In this document: positions 1-12,699 of the stretch, in pieces
Numbering within the stretch: the first letter of the stretch is position 1
How the letters are laid out: the number at the start of each line of letters is the position of its first letter
Source: Chlorocebus sabaeus
Taxonomy: Eukaryota; Chordata; Mammalia; Primates; Cercopithecidae
Assembly (NCBI RefSeq): GCF_047675955.1
Contig: NC_132915.1
Span: forward strand, 19,325,766 to 19,389,765
DNA: 64,000 nt
Direction of reading: 5' to 3'
Notes under the pieces: model-generated
Databases searched by the model: none
Told to the model about the DNA's origin: nothing
What the model saw: only the letters and a program-made list of their open reading frames with translations
Made by a program: the position numbers and the translations under genes

Positions 1-323
1 AGCCTGTTGTATGAAAATGACATGTTCTTAGGTGGACCACCAGACAAAAATGTTTAAAATCATGATTGTCCACAAAAATCTAAGATATGTGGTCACTGTC
101 AGAGTGTGGCGCTAACCTTTCTCTAAATAGCTAGAAAAGGAAAGTGAAGGAAGGGAAACACCTACTGTTTACTGACATGGGAACATCATTAAGGTAGATG
201 CAAAACTGGGCCTGAGCTCTTACCTTGAATCTGATGGGGAGGGAGAAGGGAAGCAGCTTTATGCCTGAGATTGTGGTTGTCATTTCACCTGGTATCACAG
301 TTAAACACAGTCTATGTTAGGTT

Positions 324-621
324 TCTTTTTGTTTTTTGAGACAGAGTCTCACTCTGCCATCCAGGCTGGAATGAAATGGCACAATATTGGCTCACTGCAA
401 CCTCTGCCTCCTGGGTTCAAGCTATTCTCCTGCCTCAGCCTCCCAAGTAGCTGGAATTATAGGCACACACAACCACGCCTGGCTAATTTTTAATATTTTT
501 TTTCTAGAGAGGGATTTTTGCCATGTTGACCAGGCTGGTCTCGAACTCCCAACCTCAGGTGACCCACCTGCCTCAGCCTCCCAAAGTGCTGGGATTACAG
601 GCGTGTGCCACCACGCCCAGC
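324..621 (-). mobile_element. Alu element
   Basis: Reads as the complement of a dimeric Alu with a T-rich start and a right end matching the Alu head. A 12-bp target duplication, CTATGTTAGGTT, flanks it (312-323 and 622-633). Confidence 0.93.
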
Positions 622-644
622 CTATGTTAGGTTCTTTCCCAGTG

Positions 645-1050
645 TTATGAACTGAATTGTGTCCCCCTAAAAAATTCATCTGTTGAAGCCCTAACTCCCA
701 GCATCTCAGAGTGTGACTGTATTGGTGATGGGACCCCTTAAAAGAGGTCATTAGGAGAAAATAAGGCCAAAAAGGTGGGTCTTGAACCAATCCGACAGTG
801 TCCTTATAAAGAAGAAGAGGAGACACCAGGGATGTGTGAGCACAGAGAAAAAGCCATATGGGGACACAGTAAGAAGGTGGCATCTGCAACCCAAGGAGAG
901 GCCCCAGAAGAAACCAAACTTGCCAGAACTTTGATCTTGGACTTCCAGCCTCTGGAACTTCTCATTGTAATTAGATCTTGAACTTCCAGCCTCTGGAATT
1001 TCTTAGACTTTGATCTTGGACTTCCAGCTTCTGGAATTTCTAATTGTAAT
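645..1050 (+). mobile_element. MaLR/MLT1-like LTR remnant with repeated tail
   Basis: Starts near ATGAACTGAATTGTGTCC and carries GGACACAGTAAGAAGG and CTTGGACTTCCAGCCTC, hallmarks of old MaLR-type LTRs as I know them. The terminal segment is present about three times (near 931, 976 and 1010). The family name is tentative. Confidence 0.6.
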
Positions 1051-1314
1051 TAATTTTTCTATTCCCATATAGACATCATTTTCTTTTAGATAGGCTCTCC
1101 CTGTTATTTAGGTTGGTATCAGGAACGGAGCAGGGATTGGAACTCAGGTCTCTCTGGCTTGAGATAGGAATCTACAATTGTCTAACTCTTGAGCCCACAT
1201 ACCCATCTGTTACCCGCCAGACACCGCATCCAACCCATTCTCATCTCCAGCAATCGTTCTTAAACTCCATCAAGCATCAGAACAGCCTACACTGCTTCTT
1301 AAAATGTGACTGCA

Positions 1315-1621
1315 GGCCGGGCGCGGTGGCTCACGCCTGTAATCCCAGCACTTACAGAGGCCGAGGCAGGCAGATCACGAGGTCAGGAGATCGAGACCAT
1401 CCTGGCTAACACAGTGAAACCCCGTCTCTATTAAAAGTATTAAAAAAAAAAAATTAGCCGGGCGTGGTGGTGGGTGCCTGTAGTCCCAGCTACTTGGGAG
1501 GCTAAGGCAGGAGAATTGTGTGAACCTGGGAGGCGAAGCTGGCAGTGAGCCGAGATCGCGCCACTGCACTCCAGCCTGGGTGACAGAGCAAGATGCCGTC
1601 CCAGGAGAAAAAAAAAAAAAA
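1315..1621 (+). mobile_element. AluY-like element
   Basis: Full-length dimer with GGCCGGGCGCGGTGGCTCAC head, AGATCGAGACCATCCTGGC and a 3' A tail. The diagnostic middle segment is of AluY type. Confidence 0.93.
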
Positions 1622-1986
1622 CACAATTGCAGACCCTTCCCCAGCCTCAGACTTTTAGATTCAATGGATCAGGGATGTGGCCTGAGAATGTGCATGTCTA
1701 ATAAGACTCTAGGTAAGTCTCCTGCTGCTGCTCCGTGCTGGACCACACTTTGAGAAGCACAAACATCAGGCACTGCCTTACTCATAGAAGTACAAAGATA
1801 GAATTACTTATTTGTCGCTTGCCCTCCCCTGACTCTAAGCTTTTGCAGATCAGGCTTGTATTGTTCAACATTTTCCTGCTGTATGGTCCAGGGACTAGAG
1901 TGGGTTTCTCCAACCAGCGGCCCATGGGCCACATGTGGCCCAAGATGGCTTTGAATGTAGCCCAACACAAATTTGTCAACTTTCTC

Positions 1987-2275
1987 TTTTTTTTGAGACA
2001 GAGTTTTCTCTTGTCGTACAGGCTGGAGTATAATGGCATGATCTCAGCTCACTGCAACCTCTCCCTCCTGGGTTCAAGTGATTCTCCTGCTTCAGCCTCC
2101 CAAGTAGCTGGGACTACAGGCATGCGCCACCACGCCTGGCTATTTTTGTATTTTTAGTAGAGACGGGGTTTCACCATGTTGGCCAGGCTGGTCTCAAACT
2201 CCTGACCTCAGGTGATCTGCCCACCTCGGTCTCCAAAAGTGCTAGGATTACAGGTGTGAGCCACCGCGCCCAGCC
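1987..2275 (-). mobile_element. Alu element
   Basis: Complementary Alu with T-rich start. It is flanked by AACTTTCT copies at 1978-1985 and 2276-2283. Confidence 0.93.
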
Positions 2276-2429
2276 AACTTTCTTAAAACATTATGAGATT
2301 TGTTAGTGATTTTTTTTAGCACATCAGTTATTGTTAGTGTTAGTGTATTTTATGTGTGGCTCAAGGCAATTCTTCTTCCAATGTGACCCAAGGAAGAAAA
2401 AGATTGGACACTCCTAGTGGTAGGTGCCT

Positions 2430-2840
2430 GTTACGGGCTCCATTGTAGCTCTGCCCCAACCCTGCCCATTGCCAAAATTCATCTGTTGAAGGCCTAACTC
2501 CCACTACCTTAGAAAGTGAGTGTGTTTAAAGTGATGATTAAGTTAAAACAAGGACACTACGGTGGGCCCTAATCCAATTTGACTGGTGTCCTTAAAAGAA
2601 GAGGAAATTTGGAAACATGAAGAGACACCAGACACAGGCACACACAAAGGGACGACGATATCCACACAGTGAGAAGGTGGCATCTGCAAGCCAAGAAGGG
2701 GGGCCTCAGAAGAAAGCAAACCTGCTGGCACCTTGATCTTGGACTTCTGCCCCCAACCATGAGAAAATCAATTTCTGTTGTTTAAGCTCTCTGGTTGCTG
2801 GGCTCTGCCATATTTTGTTATGGCACTCACAGCTCACTAA
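2430..2840 (+). mobile_element. MaLR/MLT1-like LTR remnant
   Basis: Contains AAAATTCATCTGTTGAAGG, GGGCCCTAATCCAA, GACTGGTGTCCTTA, CACCTTGATCTTGGACTTCT and TTCTGTTGTTTAAGC, the same family as the copy near 0.65 kb. It abuts the ERV-type LTR to its right. Confidence 0.65.
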
Positions 2841-2846
2841 TAACAT

Positions 2847-4490
2847 TGTTATGGGATCCTTGGGTGTGTCGCTTTGCCAGCTGGAAACCTCTGTGGCCAG
2901 TGGTGCCTTTGCCCAAGTTTTGCTCTGACCTGCTGAGCTTGTTCCACCCACTCAGCCTGGCAGGTTGCACACAGCTCACGCTACTGGCCTGGATCCCATG
3001 CCTGCCAATGGTGAGCCCGACGCAAAGTGCCAAGGGGTGTGTAAGCATGCGTGGGGTCCAGGCAACTGTGCATAACCAGGCACACCGGCTGCAGCAGATT
3101 GGGCAGCTCCAGGCATCGGCACAAGCGCCAGCTCCCTGTGAAGCTGCCACTGGACCAGGTGTACCACAAGCAGCTTCCACAGCTGACACCAGGCAATCCA
3201 GTGGCACCCAGAAGCTTGGAGATTCCAGGAACCACAGAGCCTTAAAGAGGGTGTCACAGCCCTGGTTCAAGGAGCTCCTAGGTCTGCGCTCCTTGAAAAG
3301 TTGCAGCTCTTCTCTCCTTCTGTCTTCTCTCCTTTTCACCCTCAATGTGGTGAACAAGGGGTGTATTTCAGCCTTGTTTGTGTCACAGCTCTTTTATCCC
3401 TGACATTCGGCGGGTCCCCAGTTCTTGTCCTGCATCCAGGAAGAATGAGGTACACAGACAAGTAGGGGTGAGCAAGACGAAGAGGAGCTTTATTGAATGA
3501 TAGAACAGCTCAGAGGAGACCTGCAGTGGGTGGTTCCTCTCTGTAGCCAGGGTGTCCAGACAAGTATTCAGCTCTCAGCAGAGAGGGTAGCTCCTCACTG
3601 CAGGCAGGTCATCCCATCCTCTCTTCAGCTCCCAACAGAGAGAAGACCCTGGGGTGGATAGTTCTCTCTGCAGCTGGCTGCCCCAGCGTTTCTTCTGGTC
3701 TGACTGAATCTGGGGTTTTTTATGGGCCTCAGAGGGGAGGAAGTGTGTGCTGATTGGTCCATGGGAGGCCATGGGCGTGCCTGGGAAAAGCACAAGTTCC
3801 CGCTCTTGTCTGAGGGACCAGCAGGCAGGCCTCCAGGTTTCAGGCACTCCCCAGATTGAAGGTGGGACTTCCCTGGGACCCGCTCCCTTCCACCCAGGAG
3901 CCATGTGCCTCCTGCCACCGTTCATGGCGCCCAGGCTCTTCGTGCCAAGGGGTGCCCACAGGCCCACACCAAACTGCCCTCAGCCCTTGCTAGGCCTCCC
4001 TCCCATGCTAGTTGGTGCCCAAAGTCTGGAGGGGGCCAAGGTGGCAGGGGGCTGGAGTGTCAGCGCTGCCCCAATCCTTTGCACACCCGGCCAGGCTTGG
4101 CCCCAGAGTTGCTCTGAGATTGGAGCAGGCACCAGGAGTGGGGAGGGGCCAGGCAGGGGAGCAGACAACTCCGAGCCTGTTGGGGGAAGCGGGGGCCCTT
4201 TCCAGACCCTTGAGAGTGCAGAGATGCCTGGGTCCACAGCCGCGACTTGGGTAGCTGCAGCTGCACCTGGGAGGGTGGGACTCCTGCCTGCTCCTGGCTC
4301 CTACCGGCTGGGTGGAGTGCGACTGCCCCGGGCCCAGCTCCACCTTGGGGCCCCTCTCTGCCCACCTCTCCATGCTTGATCACGCTGCTCCCACAGCCAC
4401 TCCTGCCGCCACTGCCCGTGCCTCCTGCTGCTGCCAGCGTGATGGTAGTGGCCGCTCTGGATGGCTTGCCACTGCCATCAACAGTACCCA
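2847..4490 (-). mobile_element. ERV class I-like LTR, probably solitary
   Basis: On the minus strand a GC-rich U3-like part (about 4490-3730) leads to a TATA-like CATAAAAAA (3715-3723), an R-like stretch, AATAAA (3489-3494) followed by GCTCC, and a U5-like part with ACAAGAACTGGGGACCCGCC. This order and the motifs are those of gammaretrovirus-like LTRs. No gag, pol or env is adjacent. I cannot fix the subfamily (LTR10 or LTR12-like are candidates) or the exact ends. Open frames on both strands here are LTR sequence, not genes. Confidence 0.6.
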
Positions 4491-4524
4491 AAATATGAAT
4501 GTAAAAGGAGGCCTAGATTAGCTA

Positions 4525-4720
4525 ACACCTATGTAGTGTTTACTACATGCCAAAAGCTGCTCTAGATACATCACATGTATTAACTCAATCCCCACCAAAA
4601 CCCAACGACATGGGCACTATTGTTATCAACCCCATTTTACAGATGAGAAAACTGAGGCACAGAGAGGTTCAGGGAACAGACCATGCATCTGGCAAGTGGA
4701 AAAGCTGGGATTGAAACCAG
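4525..4720 (-). repeat. MIR
   Basis: Contains TTTTACAGATGAGAAAACTG and AGGCACAGAGAGGTTCAGGG, the complement of the MIR core. Confidence 0.8.
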
Positions 4721-5514
4721 TCACCAGCCAGAGAATTCTCTGTTCTGTCTCAAAATTACTTCCTCCATCCCCCAATTGATCATCCACAAAACCTTCCAAA
4801 ATGGTGCTTGGGGGCAGCGTGGAAGGCAAATCTGAGAATACTCTGTCCCACTCTTCAGAGTCAAGGAATCACAAGTTGGGAAGCTTTGGAGAGACAAGGA
4901 AAGCTGGTTCATCTCAGAGGCCACAGGATGAAAAGAAGAGACACCTGAGCCTGATGAACTGAGGTCCCCAGGCCAGGAAGGCTTTTCTCAGGATGGCTGC
5001 CACCGTGATCCTCCGCTCTGCCAGGGACATGGGCCTGCTGTCAGGTGGCCTTACGTTCCTCTGGGTGTGTGGGCCCCTGCAGGCACTTAGGGTGCGCCAT
5101 GGGCTGCTAGGGCATAATGTCAGAAATGGTTCACATCCTCTCCAGCAGTCATGTATCCAGGACGAGCAGAGAAGAGATGTCAGACTGAGACACAGAGAAC
5201 CTTGCCTTTATCCTCTGGACCAGAGCTTCTCCACCTCAGCACTAGTGTCATTGTGAGCTGGGTAATTCTTTGTCGTGGGAGGTGGCCGTGCACACTGTAG
5301 GATGTTTCGTAGCATCCCCAGCCTCTACCAACTAGATGCAAGAAGCACATTGCCTACTTGTGACACCAAACATGTCTCTAGACATGCCAAATATCCCCTG
5401 AGGACAAAATAACTTCCGTTGAGAAACACTCTTCTACATTATAAGAGAAACAGAAGAAAAAATACTACTTTATTTATTTCCATCTGTCAGAAAGTTATAA
5501 GATTTGTAAACATT
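4721..5514. other. Unassigned DNA
   Basis: No recognised repeat or gene. The text near 5.23-5.41 kb resembles an old DNA-transposon remnant (TTCTCCACCTCAGCACTA and onward) but I cannot name it with confidence. Confidence 0.4.
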
Positions 5515-5812
5515 GCTTGTTGTTTTTTTGAGACAGGGTCTTGTTCTGTCACCCAGGCTGGAGTGCAGTGGCACGATCTCCACTCATTGCAACCTCTGCA
5601 TCCCAGGTTCAAGCAATCCTCCCACCTCAGCCTCTAGAGTGGCTGGGACCACAGGCACACACCACCATGCCTGTCCAATTTTTGTATTTTTTGTAGAGAC
5701 AGGGTTTCTTCATGTTGCCCAGGCTGGTGTCAAACTCCTGAGCTCAAGCAATTCACCTGCCTTGGCCTCCCAAAGTGCTGGGATTATAGGCATGAACCAC
5801 CACTCCTGGCAA
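5515..5812 (-). mobile_element. Alu element
   Basis: Complementary Alu. The repeated flank TGTAAACATT lies at 5505-5514 and 5817-5826. Confidence 0.92.
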
Positions 5813-5829
5813 GCTATGTAAACATTCTA

Positions 5830-6790
5830 CATCTATGGTATAAACTGGGCTGTCTTAGAGGCACCTCGCCCCCCAGCCCTTGCACAGTGCACAACCTGCC
5901 CAATTGTATGTGGCAGTCCTCCTCCCCTTCTCTCTCTCCTCAAGCCTGAAAGGAGAATGAGGCTAATCTGCCGTGCCTTTGATCATTTCTTTCTACTTCA
6001 CAAATTTCTAAGATGCTAAAGGAAACCCAAGAGCTGACAATACCATCAAAATTCAAGCCTCCTTAGGGTTTGGTTTGGGATTGACCTTTCTCCACCCTGG
6101 GGTGAAGATTCAGAAAATAAATCCCATACTGATCCTTCTGATTTTCTAGTCCAGCCACAAATGTGTGACAGGCATGAGATGCTAATAACATTTTTTTCTC
6201 CCTCATTGCTGAAGCAATAGATAAAATAATTTTATAGCTATGTTCTGCTATCCCTAAAGCAGGCAGTATTAATTAGGAAATAAAGCAGTGACAGGGTGTG
6301 TGTTAATGGGCTATTAATGCCTGCCATGGGTGCCCCACACGGCCTGAAGCCAAAGGCCGAGCAATTTCCACCACCCAGTAAGTACTCTAATAGCCAATTA
6401 AAGCCTATCCTGAATTGGCTCCTTTCTCTTGGTCAGGAATTTTTTCAATTTAAAAAGTCATGAAGTTTCCAAGTAAGCATAGATTTAGTTTTAATGCAAG
6501 TTTCTTCTGTCTTCCTGCAATAAAAGGGAAATCCACCCACAGAGGATAAGGGAGAGAAATCAAAGGGAAGGCCTGGGGTGACAGGGACTGACATACCTGC
6601 CCTTGTAGCTATTCTTTGCTGGAGACAAGAGGTCCCCAGTGTGGGGTTATTTACTCCAGCCATTCCCTTCCTGTTTGTGCAAGCTTCCGGAAGAAAGGAG
6701 ACTGACATTTTTGTAGGAGCTTTTGTTTTAGAGTGTATTTAGTCCTGTTTACACTGTATCTTCTAACAATACCTGTCTCCTAATAAAAAT
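5830..6790. other. Non-repetitive stretch with a possible conserved non-coding element
   Basis: No repeat family is recognised. The part at 6240-6420 is rich in homeodomain-like TAAT/ATTA cores and has an 8-bp inverted repeat AGCCAATT/AATTGGCT (6392-6399 and 6413-6420). Function is unproven. Confidence 0.35.
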
Positions 6791-7030
6791 AAGAGCTGAG
6801 ATAACATACACTGGATGCTTACTTTGTTCTAGTGCTGCTATGGGCATGCATCTATTATCTCACTTAATTCCAACATCCCAGCCTCCTATGGGAAGGTCTA
6901 TTATTATGCCCATGCTGCTGATGGAGAGAAAGGCACAGAGAGGTTAAATAACTTACCCAAAATTACACAGCTAGCAATTGGGAGAATCAGTTTTTAAACC
7001 CAGATCATCTACCTCTAATTCTGGCAGCCC
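6790..7030 (-). repeat. MIR
   Basis: Contains AGGCACAGAGAGGTTAAATA and TTACACAGCTAGCAATT, the complement of MIR. Confidence 0.8.
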
Positions 7031-7856
7031 GGAGCTGGAGTCAAGGCCTACAGGGCTCTTCTGCTCACTTTGACTTTGTGGTACAGGCCAACACTCATGA
7101 AGCAAGTGGATTATAGTATTCACATTGCAGACATTTTCTACTCCTGGGGTCAGAATGCAAAATCAACACATAAAAATCAGTTGCATTTCTATACACTAAC
7201 AATGAACAATCTGAAACAGGAAATTTAGAAAATAAAGCCATCTATAATTACATCAAAAGGAACAAAATACCTAGGATTAACCAAGGAGACAAAACACTTG
7301 TATTCTAAAAACTACAAAACAAAGCTGAAAGAAATTAAAGAAGACACAAATAAGTGGAAAGATATCCCATGTTCATGTATTGAAAGACCTAATATTGTTA
7401 AAATATCCATATTACCCAAAGCGATCTATAGATCTAACACAACTCCTATGAAAACCTCAATGGCATTTTTTTTTGGCAGAAATAGGGGGGATATTTTAAA
7501 AATTCATATGGAATCCCAAAGAACCCTGAATTACCAAAACAATCTCGAGAAAGAAAAACAACCTAGAGGCCAAACATTTCATGATTTCAAAACATATGAC
7601 AAATCTACAGTAATCAAAACAGTATTGTACTGGAATAAGGACAAACACATAGACCAATGGAACAGAATAAAGAATCCAAAAATAAGCCCTCACATATATG
7701 GTGAAATGATTTTCCACAATGGTGCCAAATTACATAATGCAGAAAGGATAGTCTCTTTAACAAATGGTGTTGTAAAAATGGAATATTCCCATGCAAAAGA
7801 ATGAAAGTGGACCCTTATCTTATACCATATGCAAAAATTAACTCAAAATTAAAGTC

Positions 7857-8152
7857 CTGACCGGGTACGGTGGCTCACGCCTGTAATCCTAGCACTTTGG
7901 TATGTCGAAGCGGGCAGATCACAAGGTCAGGAGTTCGAGACCAGCCTGGCCAATATGGTGAAACCCTGTCTCTACTAAAAATATAAAAATTAGCCAGGTG
8001 CAGTGGCGAGTACCTGTAATCCCAGCTACTCAGGAGGATGAGGCAGGAGAATCGCTTGAACCTGGGAGGCAGAAGTTGCAGTGAGCTGAGATCATGCCAC
8101 TGCACTCCAGCCTGGGTGACAGAGTAAGACTCCATCTCAAAAAAAAAAAAAA
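7857..8152 (+). mobile_element. Alu inserted in old L1
   Basis: Full Alu dimer with A tail. AAAATTAAAGTC flanks it at 7845-7856 and 8150-8161. Confidence 0.93.
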
Positions 8153-8461
8153 ATTAAAGTCATAAGTATAAGATGTGAGACTATAAAGCTTCTAGAAGAA
8201 AACGTGGGGGAAAGGATTCATGACATTGGATTTGGTTTGGCATAATTTTTTATATATAGCACCAAAAGCACAGGCAACAAAAGCAAAAAAGATAAATGTG
8301 ATTACATAAGCTTTAAAACTTCTGCTCATCAAAATAAACAGTCAGCAAAAAGGCAGTACAGAATGGTAAGAAATATTTGCAACCTATATAATATGGTAAA
8401 TAACTGGATTAATAACCAGATTATTTAAACTATAACTGAGCAACAACAACAAAAATAACCC

Positions 8462-8765
8462 GGCCGGGTGCAGTGGCTCACTCCTGTAATCCCAACACTT
8501 TGGGAGGCCAAGGCAGGCAGATCACCTGAGGTCAGGAGTTCGAGACCAGCCTGGCCAACATGGTGAAACCCCATGTCTACTAAAAACACAAAACTTAGCC
8601 GGGCATGGTGGCACATGCCTCTAATCTCAGCTACTCGGGAGGCTGAGGCAGGAGAATTGCTTGAACCTGGGAGGCGGAGGTTGCAGTGAGCTGAGATCAT
8701 GCCACCGCACTCCAGCCTGGGTGACGAGAATGAAACTCTGTCTCAAAAATAAAAATAAAAATAAA
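8462..8765 (+). mobile_element. Alu inserted in old L1
   Basis: Full dimer with GGCCGGGTGCAGTGGCTCAC head and an AAAAT-patterned tail. Confidence 0.93.
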
Positions 8766-9610
8766 CCAATTTAACAACGAACAAACAGCTTACATAGATA
8801 CTTTTCCAAGTAAGATATACGAATGAACAGCAAGCATATGAAAAAATGCTAAATATCCCTAACCATCCAGGAAATGCAAATCTAAACCACAATGAGATAT
8901 AACTTCACACCAATTAGGAAAACCACTACAAGAAAAAAAAAAAAAAAAAAAAAAAAAACAGAAAATAACAAGTGTTGGAGAGGATGCACAAAAACTGGAA
9001 CTCTTGTGAACCATTAGTGGGAATGTAAAATGGTGCAGCTGATAAAGAAAACAGTATGAACGTTCCTTCAAAAAATTAAAAATAGAATTACTATATGATC
9101 CAACAATCCCACTTCTGGAATATATCCAAAAGAGTTAAAAACAGGGTTTCAAAGAGACATTGTACACCCATGTTCACAGCAGCATTATTCATAATAGCCA
9201 AGAGGTGGAAGCAACCCGAATGTTATTGATGGATAAATGGATAAACAAAATGGGGTCTATACATACAATGGAATATTATTTTGCCTTTAAAAGGAAGGAA
9301 ATTCTATCACATGCAACAACAGGGATGAACCTTGAGGACATTTTGCTAAGTGAAATACGCAGATCATAAAAAAACAAATAACGCATATGAAGTATCTAAC
9401 ACCATCAAACTCTTAGAAACAGGAAGTAAGGTGGTGGTTGCCAGGGGTTGGGAGGGAAGGGAAGAAGGATGGTGGTTGTTCAATGGGCATATCTGTAGTA
9501 CAGCACTGTGTGTATAGTTAACCTACTATTCTAGACACTTAAAAATAGTTAAGATGGTAAATTTTGTTATATATTTTTTAACACAATACAAAAACTGACA
9601 TTGAAAAAGA

Positions 9611-10700
9611 GCACAAGGCAAAGGTGAGAATCAAATTCATATTGTGGAGCCTCTGAATTTGGAGACTTAAAGAAAAAGGAATCTGTTTTTCTGGGTTGCT
9701 TAAAACAGTACCACCAGGTGTAGTAGGGAGTGAACAGAGGGCATCTCAAGGTCCCTTCTGGACTTAGGATTTAATGCCCATTTATTGAGAACCTCTTGGT
9801 GCATTTGCTCAGTATTACATCAAGATGGAGTTGTTCTATGTGCCCTAAAAGCTTATGATCTAAAAAGGCCAGAGAAACAGGGGAGACATAAAAAAATTGC
9901 CAGAACAATGCAACAACCTTAATCAGACTGTCTTTGCTTTTCTTTGCTTCTAAGTCCCTGGCTTTAAATTTAATATTGTGTCATGTCTTTATTTTTCTTG
10001 AGTTTTCTTAAAAGATCATATAAAGATTTTCTTCCATGCTAAGGCTTTTATATTGTATTTTTCTTAAAATGGAGTATGGTACATTTACCCTTCATCCAAG
10101 GATTGCTTATAACTCACCTTGCTTTATTAAGAATGCTGCTAGAGGCTTCTATGCCCCTAGTAATAAAAATGTATTTTCAGGCCCATTCAAACCAATGAAA
10201 TTCTGAGTTTTCAGAGCACAAGATAATGAAAATTCTCTAGATCGGTGTCTTTTAGTACTTTTAATCTGTTAACAGACCCTGAGTGTCTCAGATGAAAGGG
10301 ACTCTAGCATGAATTGCTATCATTAATAGCATTCCATCCAGGTATCTCTTGATTATTCCAATTTCTCACAAATTTGGACACTTTTACTGCCTCTATAACA
10401 TCTCTAGGGGGTAAGAAAGAAAGGCAACCTGTGCAATTTATTTCCCAAAATGTACACAGAAATATAATTGCACATACATACAGGAAAGCATTATAAATAA
10501 TGGATGAGTAGCAAGGGAATGCCAATAATAGAACTACTCATGTAACAAGACAACACTCATCACTAAATGTCCCCTCACCAAAATGGATTGAGAATTGTTA
10601 GGGACCACCAAGCCAGAGATGAAGATTTATAGAAATCTGGGATGTTTGAAAAGTGAGAGGTGGTGTGACCTCCTTGAATAAGATAGCAGTTATCTTCCAA
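9611..10700. other. Unassigned AT-rich DNA
   Basis: No gene or repeat family recognised. Confidence 0.4.
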
Positions 10701-11380
10701 AATTGCAAAAATGGTTACAACTAGTCTCCTCCTTACATCCTCCCCATTAGCAATGTGACTTTACAGCTTCTCCCATCAAGAGATGGAGTCTGTTTCTCCA
10801 TCCTGTGAATCTGGGTTGACTCTGACTTACTTTGGCCAATATAATGCAGCAGAAATGGCCAGGTGCAATGGCTTACACCTGTAGTCCCAGCATTTTGGGA
10901 GGCTGAGGCAGGCAGCTGGCTTGAGCTCAAGAGTCCAAGACCAGCCTGGGCAACATGACAAAACCTCCTATCTAGAAAAAATACGAAAAATAAATAAATA
11001 AATAACAGGGCATGGTGGCACGCACCTATAGTCCCAGCTACTTGGGATGCTGAGGTGGAAGGATCACTTGAGCCGGGGAGGTTGAGGCTGCAGTGAGCTG
11101 AGATCACACCAGTTCACTCTAGCCTGGGTGATAGTGAGATCCTGTCTCAAAAAAAAAAGAATGTAGCAGAAATGATGGCGGGCCACTTGGGAGCCCAGGC
11201 CTCTGGAAGACTTGCATCTTCTACTCTCCCCGCTGCAGCGTTGCTGCAGCCACAAGCACCAGCCCCTGTGACCTGCTGGCTAATGAGAGACATGCGGCTC
11301 ATCAGCCCTATGAGCTGCGCTGACAGCCAACCCCTAGCTGACCCCGCAGATGCAGAAGCAATTCCAGCTAGGTTTTGGGA
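10700..11380 (+). repeat. Old LTR-like repeat split by an AluJ
   Basis: The left part (TTGACTCTGACTTACTTTGG, CCAATATAATG) and right part (GCCCAGGCCTCTGGAAGACT, CTGATGAGAGACATGCG-like) belong to one ancient interspersed family that I do not name. A second copy lies at about 32.0-32.78 kb. Confidence 0.5.
10857..11159 (+). mobile_element. AluJ-like element
   Basis: Diverged dimer with GCCTGGGCAACATGACAAAA and an AATA-type linker. The flanks AATGCAGCAGAAATG and AATGTAGCAGAAATG form a target duplication with one change. Confidence 0.9.
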
Positions 11381-11580
11381 AAGAATTAAGAATTCACTCT
11401 TGTATGTGAATATGCTGTATGAGCTCCTCTGCAAACATATTATTTTTCAAAAGCAATTTTGTTATTGTGAATCCCTGTGTGAACATATCGAAATAGCACT
11501 TCAATGATTATTAGAGAGTAAATGATGTAAATTGAAATTGAGGGTAAAATATAATCATCTATCCAAACTCACAAAATGTT

Positions 11581-11662
11581 TAAAATATATATATATTTAT
11601 ATATTTATATAAATATATGTTTTTGTATATTTATATAAATATATATAAATTTTCTTCAGGCA
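11581..11662. repeat. AT-rich simple repeat
   Basis: Runs of TATATATA and TTTATATAAATA. Confidence 0.85.
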
Positions 11663-12699
11663 ATCATCTGAAGAAAAACAGACTTGGATGAAAAAACAGT
11701 CCAAAGAATAAGAGCAGGGAAGAAAAAGTGAATTTAACACCAACTGGTGCCTCTAGGGTATAATGGGAAGTATATGTTTGGTTCTTTGTATAATTTTGAT
11801 TACAAATGCATTGTATGAGTTTACATATAGGGAAGAAAACAAAGCATTAAGATAATCAATAAAGAAGGATGCCAGAAAGGTAGCCTAGGGCAGGAAGTCA
11901 CTCCCCATGTTAAAATGATTGACAGGGCAACCCAAGGAAGTGGATATGAAGTTGAATTAGGACTTGGCAGTAGGAAGAATCAGGGGACTATCCGGGGCTG
12001 GTACTCACCTTCCGAAGAAACGAAAAGGACAGAAACCTGACTGGAGTCAAAACAGAGAACCTCAAAGGGCAAGGCTAGGTGTGTAACATGTGGATCCCAG
12101 CATGTGTGTCTCTACACTTCTGAGGCTCTGTGTGGCTGATATTTCCTCCATCCTCCGTGATGCCCATCACTATAAATAACTCAGGGTTGGCTCACTCGGG
12201 TGGCCTCATCACTTCCACCTATCCATGGAGTTGATAGCCACTTGCTCAAAGTAAGTCCATCTCCCTGGGCTTACAGCCACCAGTGACGGATGAGACCACC
12301 ACAAGTCGGTGAGAAACACAGGTTGTCACCAACAACCAGATGAGAAAGAGGAAGACATGTTCAGTAGAGCAGCTGGGTGGCCTGATGACATGGGGTTGAG
12401 TTCTGAAGGCCCAAAGGAGGCAGATGTAGGAAAAGAACAAGGATGTAGGAAAAGATCATGAGGATACAGCCAAGCCTCATAATACGGTTATTTAATTTAT
12501 GTATCTTATATAAACTCAATTAAATTTGTTCTGAATTAAAAAGAGAAAAAATGATCATTGAAACCATGCCCGTGATTTCACTCACCCATCCGCTCAATGA
12601 GCTCAGAGCCTAGTCAGAGGGAAATGGGAAGTGTCAATCTGCTGTTCACTCAAGAAGTCCCAATCCGCAGAAGCCTCTCATTCCAGAAGCATCTTGCTT
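11663..12699. other. Unassigned DNA
   Basis: No gene or repeat family recognised. Confidence 0.4.

Larger units (their letters stand above)
7140..9610 (+). mobile_element. Old L1 (L1M-type) 3' end, split by two Alus
   Basis: The sense strand encodes the ORF2 C-terminal part (for example KLKEIKEDTNKWKDIPCSC and the NIVKISILPKAIYR run near 7.3-7.8 kb) and then an L1M-type 3' UTR ending near 9.6 kb. Alus are inserted at 7857-8152 and 8462-8765, and there is a 26-A tract at 8933-8958. The frame is broken, so this is a pseudogenic remnant. Confidence 0.85.

Noticed and set aside
2795..4379. Long open frames on both strands
   Set aside because: They fall in MaLR-like and ERV-type LTR sequence, have no protein features and overlap on opposite strands.
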